Assembly (NCBI GenBank): GCA_016284115.1
Contig: JAEEOD010000164.1
Location: 1-13,209, forward strand
DNA: 13,209 nucleotides
From: Bacteroidaceae bacterium
GTDB lineage: Bacteria > Bacteroidota > Bacteroidia > Bacteroidales > Bacteroidaceae
Direction: 5' to 3'
Position 1 is the first letter of the stretch; each line of letters starts with the position of its first letter. This document shows positions 1-6,784 of this stretch, in pieces. The position numbers and the translations under genes are program-made. A model generated the notes under the pieces. The model saw only the letters and a list, made by a program, of their open reading frames with translations. It searched no databases and had not been told where the DNA came from.

Positions 1-1
1 G

Positions 2-91
2 TCAGCACCAGCGGCACCTCAGCCAGTTGCTCAGCCTGCAGCTCCTGCAACCCAGCCTACAACTGATTCAGCAGAAGACTTGCCGTTTTAA
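2..91 (+). CDS. ssb: Single-stranded DNA-binding protein, C-terminal fragment
   Basis: This is the last 29 codons of a gene that enters from the left edge, read in the second frame and ending at TAA (89-91). The fragment is a low-complexity Ala/Pro/Gln linker followed by the acidic tip SAEDLPF. A disordered P/Q/A-rich tail ending in an acidic -D(D/L)(I/L)PF tip is the hallmark of bacterial SSB, where the tip docks repair and replication partners such as RecO, PriA and exonuclease I. The position also fits, because ssb commonly precedes gldE in Bacteroidota. The OB-fold is outside the window, so the identification rests on the tail and the neighbour only. Confidence 0.8.
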   Translation, partial: SAPAAPQPVAQPAAPATQPTTDSAEDLPF

Positions 92-118
92 CAACATGTT
101 TAACTAATTTGTAATTCT

Positions 119-1450
119 TTGGACTCAGACTCGTTTTTATCTCAGCTAACAGCTGTATTAAATGATATCACTATTCAGCAGCCATCAGCAGCGGCCATTG
201 TCGCCATTGTTGGGGCTGCTGTTCTGTTATTTTTCTCGGCGTTTGCTTCTGCATCAGAGATAGCTTTCTTTTCTCTTTCGCCTACTGACCTCAGTGTCAT
301 TGACGAAAAGAAGAACCCTGCTGATCAGCGCATTGCGCGCCTGCTTGACGACAAAGAGCGATTGTTGGCAACCATCCTTATCACCAACAATTTTGTGAAC
401 ATCACCATCATTTTGTTGTGCAATTATTTCTTCATGCAGGTGTTTCAATTTGCCTCGCCTTTGGCAGAGTTCATCATTCTTACTGTATTACTTACCTTCC
501 TCTTGTTGTTGTTTGGTGAGATAGTACCAAAGATTTATTCAGCGCAAAACACACTGAAGTTCTGTCGCTTTGCTGCTCCAGGCATCAGCTTCTGCAGTTC
601 ATTGTTTAAGCCTTTTGCCAAGGCATTGGTACATAGTACGTTTTTTATGAACAAATATTTCTCTCCAAAGAAACACAATGTTTCTGTCGATGAACTGGAA
701 CAGGCACTCGAATTAACTGACAAACAGGAGATTTCTGATGAGAGTACTATCTTGCAAGGTATCATCCGTTTTGGTGGTGAGACTGCAAAGGAGGTGATGA
801 CCTCTCGCATGGATATGATTGCCCTCGATATCCGTACACCTTACAAGGATGTATTGTCCTGCATCATTGATAATGTCTATTCTCGTATACCTATCTACCA
901 GGGTACTGTTGATAGCATCAAAGGTGTGCTTTATATCAAGGACCTTTTGCCTCACTTGGGCAAGGCCGACAATTTCCATTGGCAATCATTGATTCGTCCT
1001 GCATATTTCGTGCCTGAGACCAAGAAGATTGATATGTTGCTTAAGGATTTCCAGACCAGCAAGGTGCATATTGCTATCGTAGTAGATGAGTTTGGTGGCA
1101 CTTCTGGCTTGGTGACGATGGAGGACATCATCGAGGAGATTGTGGGTGAGATTCGAGACGAATACGACGAAGAAGATCGCTCTTACGCCAAGATTGATGA
1201 CAATACTTGGGTGTTTGAGGCAAAAACGTTGCTCACCGACTTCTATAAGATTACCCAACTTGACGAAGATACTTTTGAAGAGGCTTCTGGCGAGAGTGAC
1301 ACTGTTGGTGGCTTGCTGCTAGAACTTAAGGGTGAATTCCCTAAAGTACATGAAAAGATCATCTATCAGGGCTACGAGTTCGAGGTGCTTTCGCTTGACA
1401 AGCGTCGCATCCTCAAAGTTAAGTTCAAGATTCTTCCTAAAGAACAATAA
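119..1450 (+). CDS. gldE: GldE-like CNNM/CBS/CorC-domain membrane protein
   Basis: A 443-residue integral membrane protein of the hemolysin C/CorC type. Residues about 24-170 hold four hydrophobic stretches forming a DUF21/CNNM domain. Residues about 218-345 are a pair of CBS domains (AKEVMTSRMDM; then VDEFGGTSGLVTMEDIIEEIVGEI). About 355-437 is a CorC/HlyC C-terminal domain (GESDTVGGLLLEL). This is the architecture and usual size of Bacteroidota GldE, named for gliding motility in Flavobacterium; related CNNM/CorC proteins are linked to Mg2+ handling. The start is TTG at 119, with a stop codon upstream in frame at 101-103. The first in-frame ATG is residue 106, inside the membrane domain, so TTG is the only sensible start, and the resulting MDSDS N-terminus looks like that of the family. 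It lies 27 bp after ssb and is probably co-transcribed. gldD, the usual partner in gliders, does not follow. Confidence 0.85.
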   Translation: MDSDSFLSQLTAVLNDITIQQPSAAAIVAIVGAAVLLFFSAFASASEIAFFSLSPTDLSVIDEKKNPADQRIARLLDDKERLLATILITNNFVNITIILLCNYFFMQVFQFASPLAEFIILTVLLTFLLLLFGEIVPKIYSAQNTLKFCRFAAPGISFCSSLFKPFAKALVHSTFFMNKYFSPKKHNVSVDELEQALELTDKQEISDESTILQGIIRFGGETAKEVMTSRMDMIALDIRTPYKDVLSCIIDNVYSRIPIYQGTVDSIKGVLYIKDLLPHLGKADNFHWQSLIRPAYFVPETKKIDMLLKDFQTSKVHIAIVVDEFGGTSGLVTMEDIIEEIVGEIRDEYDEEDRSYAKIDDNTWVFEAKTLLTDFYKITQLDEDTFEEASGESDTVGGLLLELKGEFPKVHEKIIYQGYEFEVLSLDKRRILKVKFKILPKEQ

Positions 1451-1452
1451 AA

Positions 1453-1479
1453 AAAGGCTGCCCATAATGAGCAGCCTTT
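1453..1479. terminator. Shared hairpin terminator between gldE and sulP
   Basis: Perfect 9-bp arms AAAGGCTGC (1453-1461) and GCAGCCTTT (1471-1479) enclose a 9-nt loop. It lies just 3' of both convergent genes, 3 bp after the gldE stop and 6 bp after the sulP stop. Read on the minus strand the stem runs into seven T, so it is a strong intrinsic terminator for sulP. On the plus strand the T tract is only three bases, so termination of gldE is probably weaker. Confidence 0.85.
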
Positions 1480-1484
1480 AATTA

Positions 1485-3188
1485 TCAATTATCAATTTTC
1501 AGTTTCTTGAGGAATACCGTACAATCCTCAAAAGTCTTGAACGTATGCTTTTCTGGCACAAGGTCAGGTATCACATCCATTGTCTTCAGCATATACATTG
1601 GCTGAGGCTGAATAATCGTCATCAGCACAGTAGCACCACGCGATTGTATATCCTTGATAGCTGTTTCCATTGCATACAAGCCACTCTGGTCCATAAAACT
1701 CACCAATCGCATACGTATTATCACAATCTTAGCATCGGCAGGCACATCGTTCATCACACTCTGGAACTTGGTGATAGTACCAAAGAAGATAGGACCATTC
1801 AGACGCTGAATATAGATACGGTCTTTAAGGTTATCAGGAATGCCACCCTCATCGGCCCAAGGACTTTCCTTATCGAAGTTAGTCATCACTGAAGAACTGT
1901 AACCACCTTCTACCAAGTCGCTGGCACGCTTCATAAACAGCACGCAGGCAATCACCATACCAATGCCTACAGCAGTAAGAAGATCTACCAATACAGTCAG
2001 ACCAAACACAATCAGCAGCACGCTAGCATCAGCCTTAGGAATCTTCAGTAAGTCCCTGAAACCCTTGAAATCGATAATGCCCCAACCAACGGTAATCAAG
2101 ATACCAGCCAGTACCGAAAGAGGTACATAACGTACTAAACCACCCAAGCCTAACAGGATAGCCAAAAGGAACAGAGAGTGAATCATGCCACTGATCTTGG
2201 TGCGGCCACCGCTCTTCACGTTCACCACCGTACGCATGGTAGCACCAGCACCACCAATGCCACAGAACAAGCCACTCATCATATTACCGATACCCTGACC
2301 AGTCAATTCCTGATTGCTATTATGATGAGTCTTGGTAATGTTATCAGCCACCACTGATGTCAGCAGTGTGTCGATGCTACCTAGGCCAGCCAATGTCAAA
2401 CCAGGTACAATAGCAATTTTTATAGTTTCGTACCAGTCGATACCAGAAAGAGAAATATTAGAATTAGCAAAGAAAGGCATCGGCAATCCACCGGGAATAG
2501 CACCAATCAACAGGCGGTCCTCCATCTCGAAAAACAGCGAAATCACTGTCATCACAATCAGTGCCACCAAAGTAGCAGGAACTTTTTTGGTGATTTTCGG
2601 CATCAGGTAGATAATGGCGATGGTGCCCAAACCCAACAGCAGAGCAATGTATGACACACCACTAGACACACGCTCAGGCAACTCTGTAATCATATCTATC
2701 GTCAAAACAGGTGATTTCAAACCTACCAAAGCATAGAGCTGTTGCAAGATAATGATGACACCAATACCACTCATAAAGCCTGAAAGCACAGGGTAGGGAA
2801 TATACCTTACATATTTTCCTATCTTGATAACACCAAACAGAATTTGGAACAAACCGCAGAACAATCCTGCCATCGACATACTGATAAGTACGGCGCTCAG
2901 CGAATGCTGCGAAGCCCACACGCCACTAATCAAACTGGCTGTGATGACGGTCATCGGTCCAGTAGGACCACTTATTTGTGAATGCGTGCCACCAAAGAGC
3001 GATGCAAAGAAGCCTAGCAGGGTGGCTCCCACCAAACCTGCCAGAGCACCCATTGAACTGGCTCCTGGGGCATCAATGCTTCCAAATGCTTGAATACCAA
3101 AGGCCAATGCCAAAGGTAAAGCGACAATTCCGGCTGTGATTCCTCCGAAAATGTCGCCCTTTAAATTGTTAGTTTCTATAAGTGCCAT
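1485..3188 (-). CDS. SulP family anion transporter with STAS domain
   Basis: A 567-residue SulP (SLC26-like) secondary transporter. From about residue 10 the protein is a series of hydrophobic helices, beginning DIFGGITAGIVALPLALAFG and continuing with the family signature around GTHSQISGPTGPMTVI in the first third. The hydrophobic part ends near residue 420. A cytoplasmic STAS domain follows, with MDQSG at about 499-503, the site equivalent to the phosphorylatable Ser in anti-sigma antagonists. SulP proteins move sulfate, bicarbonate or other small anions with H+ or Na+. No carbonic anhydrase or sulfur-assimilation gene is adjacent, so the substrate cannot be assigned. The ATG at 3186-3188 lies about 15 nt after the expected transcription start of a well-formed promoter. 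The last codons (KIDN, TGA) lie inside an AATTGAT heptamer repeat. Confidence 0.92.
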   Translation of the reverse strand: MALIETNNLKGDIFGGITAGIVALPLALAFGIQAFGSIDAPGASSMGALAGLVGATLLGFFASLFGGTHSQISGPTGPMTVITASLISGVWASQHSLSAVLISMSMAGLFCGLFQILFGVIKIGKYVRYIPYPVLSGFMSGIGVIIILQQLYALVGLKSPVLTIDMITELPERVSSGVSYIALLLGLGTIAIIYLMPKITKKVPATLVALIVMTVISLFFEMEDRLLIGAIPGGLPMPFFANSNISLSGIDWYETIKIAIVPGLTLAGLGSIDTLLTSVVADNITKTHHNSNQELTGQGIGNMMSGLFCGIGGAGATMRTVVNVKSGGRTKISGMIHSLFLLAILLGLGGLVRYVPLSVLAGILITVGWGIIDFKGFRDLLKIPKADASVLLIVFGLTVLVDLLTAVGIGMVIACVLFMKRASDLVEGGYSSSVMTNFDKESPWADEGGIPDNLKDRIYIQRLNGPIFFGTITKFQSVMNDVPADAKIVIIRMRLVSFMDQSGLYAMETAIKDIQSRGATVLMTIIQPQPMYMLKTMDVIPDLVPEKHTFKTFEDCTVFLKKLKIDN

Positions 3189-3364
3189 AGTTGTATAAAA
3201 TTTGAGGCTGCAAAATTACGAATAAACGAGCGAAAAGCCAAATTTTGGAGCAGCGAAAACACAAATACTCGTATTTGATGTTAAGTCGCAACAAAATTCA
3301 GTAGAGCTAAATTTATTTGAGCTTTTCCGAGTGAGAGTAATTTATCTAAAATTACATATTATTC
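3189..3364. other. Intergenic region with palindrome and imperfect inverted element upstream of sulP
   Basis: This 176-bp gap between mazG and sulP contains three things: the sulP promoter; a 16-bp palindrome CAAATAC-TC-GTATTTG (3262-3277), placed upstream of the -33 element where a regulator could bind; and two partly matching halves in opposite orientation. In the halves, AAATTAC (3213-3219) and GAAAAGC (3232-3238) on the left correspond to GCTTTTC (3321-3327) and GTAATTT (3337-3343) on the right. No ORF, RNA gene or convincing mazG terminator was seen. Confidence 0.4.
3211..3242 (-). promoter_or_regulatory. Bacteroidota-type promoter of sulP
   Basis: Read on the minus strand, TTTG (3242-3239), a 20-bp spacer and TAATTTTG (3218-3211) match the Bacteroidota housekeeping consensus TTTG-N19-21-TAnnTTTG exactly. 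Transcription would begin near 3204, giving a leader of only about 15 nt before the sulP ATG. This indicates that sulP can be expressed independently of mazG. Confidence 0.75.
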
Positions 3365-4165
3365 TTATTTTGGCAATGAAGAATTATCAATTTTCTTTGC
3401 CTCCTCCCACAAGGCATCCATCTCCGCCAATGTCATATCTTTAAGATTGCGCCCCTGCTTAATGCTATGTTCTTCCACATAGTTAAAGCGCCGGATAAAC
3501 TTCTGATTCGTATGCTCCAATGCATTGTCAGGATTGATATGCATCAGACGGGCAGCATTGATCAGACTGAACATCACATCACCGAATTCAGCCTCCGCCT
3601 CCTCCTTTGTCATGTCCTTCGATGCTTCTTCAAACTCGGTAATCTCCTCCTTCACCTTTTGCCAGGCACCTGAAGCATTCTCCCAGTCGAAGCCTACATT
3701 GCGCGCTTTGTCTTGTATACGATACGCCTTGATCAAGGTAGGCAATGATGCAGGCACTCCACTCAGCACCGTCTTGTTGCCTCCTTTCTCCTTTATCTTC
3801 AGCTGTTCCCAGTTTTGCAGTACTTGTCCTACATTCTCGGCCACTGCATTACCATAGATATGCGGATGACGGTATATCAGCTTGTCGCACAGACGATCGC
3901 ACACATCCTTGATGTCAAATTGCCCCTTTTCGTCGCCAAACTTAGCATAGAAGCACACGTGCATCAGTACATCGCCCAACTCCTTGCAAATCTCCTTATC
4001 GTCATTCTTCATCAGCGCTTCACACAACTCATATGCCTCTTCAATCGTGTTCGGACGCAAACTCTCGTTTGTCTGCTTCCTGTCCCACGGACACTTTTCT
4101 CTCAACTCGTCAATAATGTCGAGCAGTCGGCCAAAGGCCTCCATCTTCTCCTCTTTCGTATGCAT
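3365..4165 (-). CDS. mazG: Nucleoside triphosphate pyrophosphohydrolase MazG
   Basis: A 266-residue protein, close to the 263 of E. coli MazG, which hydrolyses NTPs and dNTPs to NMP and PPi and clears non-canonical nucleotides. The N-terminal MazG domain has the usual lead-in KCPWDRKQTNESLRPNTIEE and the metal-binding acidic residues E42, E43, E46, E62 and D65 (EEAYE then ELGD). A second MazG repeat follows near residues 150-230, with EEITEFEEA and EFGDVMFSLINAAR. The start MHTKEEKMEAF is typical of Bacteroidota homologues. It begins 12 bp after murQ and is presumably translated from the same mRNA. The C-terminal tail KKIDNSSLPK extends past the conserved domain and is partly encoded by the AATTGAT repeat seen at other gene ends here. 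Confidence 0.95.
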   Translation of the reverse strand: MHTKEEKMEAFGRLLDIIDELREKCPWDRKQTNESLRPNTIEEAYELCEALMKNDDKEICKELGDVLMHVCFYAKFGDEKGQFDIKDVCDRLCDKLIYRHPHIYGNAVAENVGQVLQNWEQLKIKEKGGNKTVLSGVPASLPTLIKAYRIQDKARNVGFDWENASGAWQKVKEEITEFEEASKDMTKEEAEAEFGDVMFSLINAARLMHINPDNALEHTNQKFIRRFNYVEEHSIKQGRNLKDMTLAEMDALWEEAKKIDNSSLPK

Positions 4166-4177
4166 AATAAATTATAT

Positions 4178-4996
4178 TTACAAACACCTATTCACACTGC
4201 CAGCCTCCAACAACCGTTTCCGAGCCTCCTCGTAGCTCAATCCTAGTGATTCTTGCAGCATTCTTGTACCTCGATTGATTAGTTTGTCGTTCGTCAACTG
4301 CATATTTACCATGCGGTTACCTTTAACACGTCCCATGCGAATCATCAAGGTAGTCGATATCATGTTCAGCACCATCTTCTGAGCCGTTCCACTCTTCATG
4401 CGACTAGAACCGGTCACAAATTCTGGACCCACGATGGTCTCAATGGGAAACTCAGCCTCCTTTGCCAAAGGCGTATCTGGATTACTGGTAATGCAGCCCG
4501 TCAGTAGACCATTTAAGCGCGCCTGATGAATAGTACCTACCACATAAGGCGTGGTGCCAGAAGCAGCTATCCCCAATACCGTATCTTCTTTCGTAGGCTG
4601 GTATTGTTGGAGGTCTTTCCATCCTTGCTCAGAAATGTCCTCCGCACGCTCCACTGCATGACGCAATGCCTGGTCACCCCCAGCAATAATGCCCATCACC
4701 CACGTCTCAGGCACCCCGAATGTAGGCGGCAACTCGCTGGCATCCAGCACACCCAGTCGTCCACTGGTGCCTGCTCCGATATAGAACAATCGGCCACCTT
4801 GTTTCATCCTCGGCTCTATCTTCTCTACCAACGCCTCGATTTGCGGAATCGCTTGTTTCACCACCTGAGCCACCTTACAATCCTCTTCGTTGATATGCTG
4901 TAACAACTCCCTGACCGACATCTGTTCAAGGTGGTCGAAGTGTGAGGGTTGCTCGGTGATGAGTCCCTGCTCTTTTATGTCATTCTCTTCGTTCAT
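4178..4996 (-). CDS. murQ: N-acetylmuramic acid 6-phosphate etherase MurQ
   Basis: MurQ cleaves the lactyl ether of MurNAc-6-phosphate, giving GlcNAc-6-phosphate and D-lactate in peptidoglycan recycling in the cytoplasm. The SIS-fold signature is clear: GGRLFYIGAGTSGRLGVLDA (67-86), then SELPPTFG. E88 and E119 sit 31 residues apart, as do the catalytic E83 and E114 of the E. coli enzyme. GSSRMKSGTAQKM further on is also diagnostic. At 272 residues it is about 25 shorter than the E. coli protein; the missing part is at the C-terminus and the catalytic core is intact. The ATG directly abuts the TAA of the upstream SGNH gene (TAAATG), so translation is probably coupled. No MurNAc kinase or PTS gene is visible, so the source of MurNAc-6-phosphate is not shown. 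Confidence 0.96.
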   Translation of the reverse strand: MNEENDIKEQGLITEQPSHFDHLEQMSVRELLQHINEEDCKVAQVVKQAIPQIEALVEKIEPRMKQGGRLFYIGAGTSGRLGVLDASELPPTFGVPETWVMGIIAGGDQALRHAVERAEDISEQGWKDLQQYQPTKEDTVLGIAASGTTPYVVGTIHQARLNGLLTGCITSNPDTPLAKEAEFPIETIVGPEFVTGSSRMKSGTAQKMVLNMISTTLMIRMGRVKGNRMVNMQLTNDKLINRGTRMLQESLGLSYEEARKRLLEAGSVNRCL

Positions 4997-6124
4997 TTAT
5001 CTTATTCTCGGTTTGGGTCTCACAGGGTCGGTAAGACGGGTGATATGGTCGTATTCCACCGTTGTCACTCCCTTGACGCTCCTGAAATATTGCATGGTCT
5101 CTTCGAGAGTCTTGTTGGCTGGTTTCTTCAACGCCATACCGTTGATTGTATTGTAGTCGTACTTGATCTCGGCACCATACTCCTGAATGGCTTTCAGCAA
5201 CGGTTCTTTGCCAACGTTTTTATCGTACATCACCAGAAACACATCAGGAGAGTGCTCTTGCACATCTTGGTACTTTCTTGTGGCGATGGGTGCCTGCTTG
5301 TTGCCCATGTCAAAGTGTACTGGGAGGGTCATCAGTTGGTAATAGAGCGTTGCTGCCATTCGTTCGTGCCCAATGGTGTTGGGATGCAGACGGTCGGTAT
5401 CGGCATTGATGAAGTAGGGCACTTGCTCCTCTACCATAGGGTTCAGGCCCGAGAGGGCACTGAGGTCGATGACAGGGATGCCCCACACGTCAGCTGCCTC
5501 TTTGGATGCCTGGATATAGGCGTCAATATATTCGCCCGCACTGTTCTGGTAACTCTCGTCTGGTTGCAGATTGCGGTCGCCAAAGTTGGCGAGGCCACGA
5601 TGCAGGGGTGTCAGTAACACGATTTGCTTGGTGGGGTAGAGTTGCTTCAACAGGCTCACGGCCTGATTGATGCGTCCCTTGTAGGTGTCGTCACTCATCA
5701 CCATTGTCCGTCTCACACGGTTTACAGGCGCCTTGGGGTGCCCCACCGCTTGCATTACCTCCTCACGCTTCTCTGTCCACCACTCACCGATGGGTACACC
5801 AGCCAGGAAGTCGTTGGTGCCCACAAAGACGATGATGGCATCAACATCGTCGCCATGCTGGACTTTCAGTTGCTCGGCCTGATGACGGATATGTGTCCAC
5901 TCGTTGCCACTCACCGCATAGACATAGGGCGTGATGCCCAGCCACTCGCTGAGAAAACTCCATGTTTTCTTGACATCAGTATAAGCATTGGGATCCCAGA
6001 TGGAGTCGCCTAAGAAACCTACTTTAGCACCTTGCCAGGGATGTTGCACAGGAGCCTGTGCCTTCAGTCCGATGGCGAAGCAGAGCAGAAAGCTGCATAA
6101 TATGACTTTGGTCTTGTTGTTCAT
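4997..6124 (-). CDS. Secreted SGNH/GDSL hydrolase with I9-like C-terminal domain
   Basis: A 375-residue exported esterase-like protein. Residues 1-24 are a Sec signal peptide (basic start, hydrophobic core, A-Q-A end, no lipobox Cys placed for lipidation). The SGNH fold follows with all four blocks: GDS with nucleophile Ser41, Gly73 in SGNEW, GTND with Asn104, and a D244-R-L-H247 dyad. Family members deacetylate or deacylate polysaccharides and peptidoglycan; the substrate here is unknown. Residues about 294-362 are a separate alpha/beta module. Its INGMALKKP then KGVTTVEYDH pattern resembles subtilase I9 propeptides (NGFAA, then PGVxxVExD). It is the first gene of an apparent operon with murQ and mazG. 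A cell-wall role is suggested only by the neighbour murQ. The SGNH call is firm; the C-terminal call is tentative. Confidence 0.85.
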   Translation of the reverse strand: MNNKTKVILCSFLLCFAIGLKAQAPVQHPWQGAKVGFLGDSIWDPNAYTDVKKTWSFLSEWLGITPYVYAVSGNEWTHIRHQAEQLKVQHGDDVDAIIVFVGTNDFLAGVPIGEWWTEKREEVMQAVGHPKAPVNRVRRTMVMSDDTYKGRINQAVSLLKQLYPTKQIVLLTPLHRGLANFGDRNLQPDESYQNSAGEYIDAYIQASKEAADVWGIPVIDLSALSGLNPMVEEQVPYFINADTDRLHPNTIGHERMAATLYYQLMTLPVHFDMGNKQAPIATRKYQDVQEHSPDVFLVMYDKNVGKEPLLKAIQEYGAEIKYDYNTINGMALKKPANKTLEETMQYFRSVKGVTTVEYDHITRLTDPVRPKPRIR

Positions 6125-6146
6125 GTTCTCAGATTGTTATGATAAT

Positions 6147-6196
6147 AAAAAACTACCCGCCGATGTGAGCATTGTCAGGAGGCTTTGGCGGGTGGT
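6147..6196 (-). promoter_or_regulatory. Terminator-like hairpin in the SGNH-murQ-mazG leader
   Basis: On the minus strand, arms ACCACCCGCC (6196-6187) and GGCGGGTAGT (6161-6152) pair over 10 bp with one mismatch around a 25-nt loop, followed directly by six T (6152-6147). That is the shape of an intrinsic terminator, but it lies between the predicted transcription start (about 6198) and the ATG at 6124. It therefore occupies the extreme 5' end of the operon's mRNA. It may be an attenuator or a 5' stabilising stem. Confidence 0.5.
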
Positions 6197-6203
6197 TGTG
6201 CTA

Positions 6204-6235
6204 CAAAGGTATGTATATTTTTTCAAAACATACCT
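6204..6235 (-). promoter_or_regulatory. Promoter of the SGNH operon with overlapping palindrome
   Basis: On the minus strand TACCTTTG (6211-6204) matches the Bacteroidota -7 consensus TAnnTTTG. No TTTG lies 19-21 bp upstream; that spot is instead occupied by one arm of a perfect inverted repeat, AGGTATGT (6207-6214) and ACATACCT (6228-6235), with a 13-bp spacer. The palindrome thus covers both promoter elements, as an operator would. It could alternatively be a weak terminator of the upstream small gene. Confidence 0.5.
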
Positions 6236-6264
6236 ATGAAGCCATAAAAATATAATGATGAAGT

Positions 6265-6573
6265 TTATCTTTTGTCGGGTACCCCATAGTCGGGCCACTG
6301 TGTCTGTGGATAGCGTAACTTGAGCATCTTTTTCTTCTCGGCATAGACGGCTTTTACCTGAGCCATCAATTCGTTGGTGTGTTGTACCTTAGGTGCCAGT
6401 TCGGCACGGATGAGTTCGCACTCTTCACTTGCCTTTACCAGAGCGTCAAGGGTTTTCTCCAATTCATCGATCTCAGTGAGGGTAACACCATTGCCTCCCT
6501 CGTTGATGTGCTTGCGCAGACCTTTTAACAGGTCACGACTTTTCTCTACTAATAAATCTACTGTTTTTGACAT
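6265..6573 (-). CDS. Small helical protein of unknown function
   Basis: A 102-residue cytoplasmic protein, not assigned to a named family. There is no signal peptide or membrane segment. The sequence is charged, with long amphipathic stretches: about 4-22, 31-60 (LTEIDELEKTLDALVKASEE) and 65-90 (TNELMAQVKAVYAEKKKMLK). This predicts a helical hairpin or short coiled coil. A break with two glycines (GGNG, about 26-29) separates the first two, and the end is a distinct motif, LRYPQTQWPDYGVPDKR. It is preceded by a candidate -7 element and followed 140 bp later by the SGNH gene, which has its own promoter, so it is probably monocistronic. The reading frame has an ATG start and coherent protein-like composition, so it is likely real. 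The function cannot be inferred. Confidence 0.7.
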   Translation of the reverse strand: MSKTVDLLVEKSRDLLKGLRKHINEGGNGVTLTEIDELEKTLDALVKASEECELIRAELAPKVQHTNELMAQVKAVYAEKKKMLKLRYPQTQWPDYGVPDKR

Positions 6574-6618
6574 GATAATTAACCTTTAAAGTGATACTAT
6601 TTGTTGTTTTTGCTTGAA

Positions 6619-6626
6619 CAAAAATA
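6619..6626 (-). promoter_or_regulatory. Candidate -7 element for the 102-residue gene
   Basis: On the minus strand TATTTTTG fits TAnnTTTG and lies 45 bp upstream of the ATG at 6573. No TTTG at the expected distance is present in this A/T-rich sequence, so support is limited to one half of the promoter. Confidence 0.35.
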
Positions 6627-6784
6627 ACAAAAAAAGCCTTTTTTGCGTGCCTTGCAAATGAGCAGAATTAGGCTTTTTTAAGCAGAAAAGCGCATCGTGG
6701 TTAACAGTTTTTTACAATTTAAGGCCTTTCACATCAAATGTAGGTCAGTGTTATCTTCTTATTTTTCTGACTACAAATGTTCAA

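Noticed and set aside
4166..4177. Possible terminator or promoter between murQ and mazG
   Set aside because: The gap is only 12 bp of A/T sequence with no hairpin or consensus element; it is an intra-operon spacer.
4949..5617. 222-codon open frame on the plus strand across the SGNH gene
   Set aside because: It is antisense to a gene with a signal peptide and full SGNH catalytic blocks. Its translation is rich in Val, Leu, His and Cys with no recognisable domain, as expected for a shadow frame.
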